From: Candidatus Phycorickettsia trachydisci
Lineage (GTDB): Bacteria > Pseudomonadota > Alphaproteobacteria > Rickettsiales > Rickettsiaceae
Reading direction: 5' to 3'
Assembly: GCA_945875085.1 (NCBI GenBank)
Contig: CAMCJU010000039.1
Coordinates: 1 to 7,483 of the forward strand
Length of the DNA stretch: 7,483 nucleotides
Shown: positions 5,464-7,483 of the stretch, in pieces
How the letters are laid out: each line of letters opens with the position of its first letter
Numbering within the stretch: position 1 is the stretch's first letter
The notes under the pieces: generated by a model
The model's input: the letters and a program-made list of their open reading frames with translations, nothing else
Told to the model about the DNA's origin: nothing
Databases searched by the model: none
Program-made: the position numbers and the translations under genes

Positions 5464-7483
5464 TTAGAATTCAGCGCGAATTACTAATGCTCCTCCTAGA
5501 TTGCTGTACTTGTTAGCAAAGCCGTAGCTAGTCTTAACGCCAAAGTCAAAGTTTTGATACTTAACATTGAAGCCTGCAGATAGCTCAGCGACTGTAGCGT
5601 CATCCTTTCCTGCTGATACTTTGATGTCGTTAGGTAAGTCACCAATTCTATACTTAGTCTCAGGAGTTTTGCCAGCAACTTTTTTAGCTACAGAAAACTT
5701 CGTATTTGGAATAAAGGCTACATCATCACTAACAATGGTAGCATTAATACCAACCGAGCCAACTACATCAACTTGACTTAGACTTGATTTCCTGACTGTC
5801 TGACTCAACTCAAGAGCGCCTTTTTCAGTATACTCAGGAGTTCTGGCGTTACTGTACCTTCCACCAAGTGTAGCAAATGCAGTAATGTTATCAACAGTAT
5901 GATTATATCCAGCCTCCAGTTGCGTTACTACAAAAGTCGTTGTGTAGTCAGCCTTAGCTATAAGCTTATCTTGCTCCTTATATCTCCCGGTCTCGGACTT
6001 AGTAGAACTTGTACCATAAGAAACTAAACCACGAGCAAACAAACCTTTGTAAAGATCAACGTTGGTATATAAGCTAAAGATATTAGAAGAAATTTTGGTT
6101 TTATCACCATCTTTAATACCTTTTTTATACTTAATATCACCATTATCAAAGGTAAATGCACCACCAAAAATAACGCCATGGCCAGCTACATTACCAAGGT
6201 AATCAGCACCAAATGTTGCCCCTGAGTTCTGCGCTTTATAGGCAGGCTTCAAGTTATCTAGTTTTTGATCGCCTTGAGCAGTATGGCCAGAAATCCATGT
6301 AGCCATTTTGCCTTCATGAATTTCATTTTCACCAGCAGCAAAAGCTGGCGCACTGACTGACGACGCCGCTGACGACGCCAAGGATGCCGCAATATGACCC
6401 ATCACCTCTGATACTACATTTCCACTGACTTGTAGAGTTTTTTGATTAGATGAGCTCTCAATATTTATCGCTTTGGCAAACTTCTGATCGTCATCGGGTG
6501 AGCCTTGCTGAAATTGTTTACTAATAATCTGCGCTGTGACAGAGTCATCCAATGCTTTATTCTCTTTGTCAATTGCCGCTTTTTGAGCGTCTGGTAGATC
6601 AGATGTGTCTTTTTTCTTTAGAACGCTAAAAAGATCACTGAAACCTTGAGCAGAACCTCCTGCACCTACAACTTTAGCTTTTAGCTCACCCTCACGGATT
6701 GAAATTTTTGCTGGGTCAGCATTTATATATAACTTACCTTTTTCTATCTTCACAGTTCCAGTATGGTATATGACGCTTGACAGGTCCACACCATCAAAGA
6801 TCGTACCGATATCAGTTTCAACGCTATCTGTAATGTTCGTTTGCAGAGCCAGCTTCAACTTAACCTTCTCTTTCACATCGCCACCGCCAACAACTTCACT
6901 TTTAATGGACTTTACTTGACCCGAACCTTTTGACGTAACTGTAATTTTAAACGTATTAATACCTTCAACTTTAACGTTGCCCATAGTTATCATCTTCGAG
7001 CCAATATTTAGTTTGGCGTCTTTCAAACTAACTTCCCCAAGAGTGGCATCTTCTGCAAAGGTAACCTCTTGACTAACAACATCAGTCTTCTTTGAGAAAA
7101 CTACATCTTCGAAGACAGTCGTTTTATCTTTAATATTTAGCTCATCTAAGCTGCGAGCATCATTACGGCCCATGGCACCTTTGAATGTACCTGCTGCGCT
7201 TACAATACCCCCTTCAACATTACCTGTAACGGTTCCTCCGTTAAAAGTTAAGATAGCTGCCTGCTTATTCTTAACGGTACCTATGACCTGATCCCCTTTT
7301 GCAAAATTAATTTTCCCAGCATTTTCAATTAATGAGTCTTTATCAGCCTTCATGGATGTTACTTCGTAGGTTCCTGAGGCCCCAGTAGTTAATTTTCCAT
7401 CTAGAGTCAATTCCGCAACTGTCGCATTGCTAAGAAGTTTGGTTTCTGTAGCCCTCAAATTCATTTTTTCTGCAAAAATTGCA
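5464..7483 (-). CDS. Autotransporter (type Va), Sca/Omp-like, 5' partial
   Basis: This is a surface protein whose carboxy-terminal barrel inserts in the outer membrane and exports its own passenger. The frame runs from the window edge (codons for AIFAEK precede the Met at 7464) and that Met has no ribosome site, so the true start with signal peptide very probably lies beyond the window. Numbering from Met 7464: a Thr/Val/Lys/Asp-rich passenger of beta-helix character at about 1-265; a charged segment at 280-335; an Ala/Ser-rich linker at about 357-377 that should thread the barrel; and the autotransporter beta-domain at about 385-666. The barrel has alternating aromatic/hydrophobic strands, a GKTPETKYRIGDLP stretch near 598-611 that resembles the rickettsial Sca5/OmpB barrel, and the terminal Phe typical of BAM substrates. 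No cysteine is present. The passenger is not recognised as an enzyme; adhesion is a family-based guess. It is convergent with the lysC operon. Confidence 0.85.
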   Translation of the reverse strand, partial: AIFAEKMNLRATETKLLSNATVAELTLDGKLTTGASGTYEVTSMKADKDSLIENAGKINFAKGDQVIGTVKNKQAAILTFNGGTVTGNVEGGIVSAAGTFKGAMGRNDARSLDELNIKDKTTVFEDVVFSKKTDVVSQEVTFAEDATLGEVSLKDAKLNIGSKMITMGNVKVEGINTFKITVTSKGSGQVKSIKSEVVGGGDVKEKVKLKLALQTNITDSVETDIGTIFDGVDLSSVIYHTGTVKIEKGKLYINADPAKISIREGELKAKVVGAGGSAQGFSDLFSVLKKKDTSDLPDAQKAAIDKENKALDDSVTAQIISKQFQQGSPDDDQKFAKAINIESSSNQKTLQVSGNVVSEVMGHIAASLASSAASSVSAPAFAAGENEIHEGKMATWISGHTAQGDQKLDNLKPAYKAQNSGATFGADYLGNVAGHGVIFGGAFTFDNGDIKYKKGIKDGDKTKISSNIFSLYTNVDLYKGLFARGLVSYGTSSTKSETGRYKEQDKLIAKADYTTTFVVTQLEAGYNHTVDNITAFATLGGRYSNARTPEYTEKGALELSQTVRKSSLSQVDVVGSVGINATIVSDDVAFIPNTKFSVAKKVAGKTPETKYRIGDLPNDIKVSAGKDDATVAELSAGFNVKYQNFDFGVKTSYGFANKYSNLGGALVIRAEF
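6352..6412 (-). other. Ala/Ser-rich linker of the autotransporter
   Basis: This stretch encodes a small-residue segment (about residues 352-371, centred on SLASSAASSVSAP) just before the barrel. On the plus strand, the motif TGACGACGCC occurs twice, 12 bases apart (6358 and 6370), so part of the segment may have arisen by duplication. In this family the corresponding segment forms an alpha-helix inside the barrel pore. Whether the passenger is cleaved here cannot be told from the sequence. Confidence 0.5.

Noticed and set aside
5496..5776. Short frames on both strands within the autotransporter barrel
   Set aside because: Both are shadows of the barrel coding sequence, which is supported to its terminal Phe.
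7462..7464. ATG at 7464 as the autotransporter start
   Set aside because: The frame stays open upstream, no ribosome site is visible, and no signal peptide follows the Met.

Overview
The window (roughly 40% G+C by eye) carries a block of five same-strand genes, then a 218-base convergent gap, then one large gene on the opposite strand. The best guess for the source is an alphaproteobacterium of the order Rickettsiales or a similar host-associated lineage. The reasons are the AT-leaning codon use, weak or absent Shine-Dalgarno sites, the hflK-hflC-degP cluster, and a carboxy-terminal autotransporter barrel that resembles rickettsial Sca/Omp proteins. No rRNA or other marker is present, so the genus is left open.

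Region 1 (1-3151) is a membrane and envelope quality-control cluster: hflK (5' end cut by the window), hflC, and a degP/htrA serine protease. HflK and HflC normally form the SPFH-domain complex that surrounds and modulates the FtsH protease in the inner membrane. DegP is the periplasmic protease/chaperone that deals with misfolded envelope proteins. hflK and hflC are 8 bases apart, and hflC and degP overlap by 4 bases (ATGA), so they are very likely cotranscribed.

Region 2 (3193-5245) continues on the same strand with a small MscS-type mechanosensitive channel and, 7 bases later, lysC (aspartate kinase, first step towards diaminopimelate and lysine). Both are intact with the key motifs present. 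The tight spacing suggests a five-gene transcription unit with an envelope theme: proteolysis, osmotic protection and possibly peptidoglycan precursor supply. That theme is inference.

Region 3 (5246-5463) is a non-coding convergent gap. Its distal half is clearly more G+C-rich (about 56% over 5341-5460) than the 60 bases before it (35%). It holds a tandem 16/18-base repeat and two stem-loops.

Region 4 (5464-7483, minus strand) is the carboxy-terminal part of an autotransporter: beta-helix-like passenger, Ala/Ser-rich linker and a roughly 280-residue outer-membrane barrel ending in Phe. Its reading frame is still open at the window edge, so the gene very probably starts outside. DegP family proteins commonly handle unfolded outer-membrane proteins in the periplasm, which is a plausible but unproven functional link between the two ends of the window.

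Nothing here is clearly a new biological system. The items most worth a second look are the G+C-rich repeat/hairpin block, a 12-base tandem repeat inside mscS, and the autotransporter passenger.
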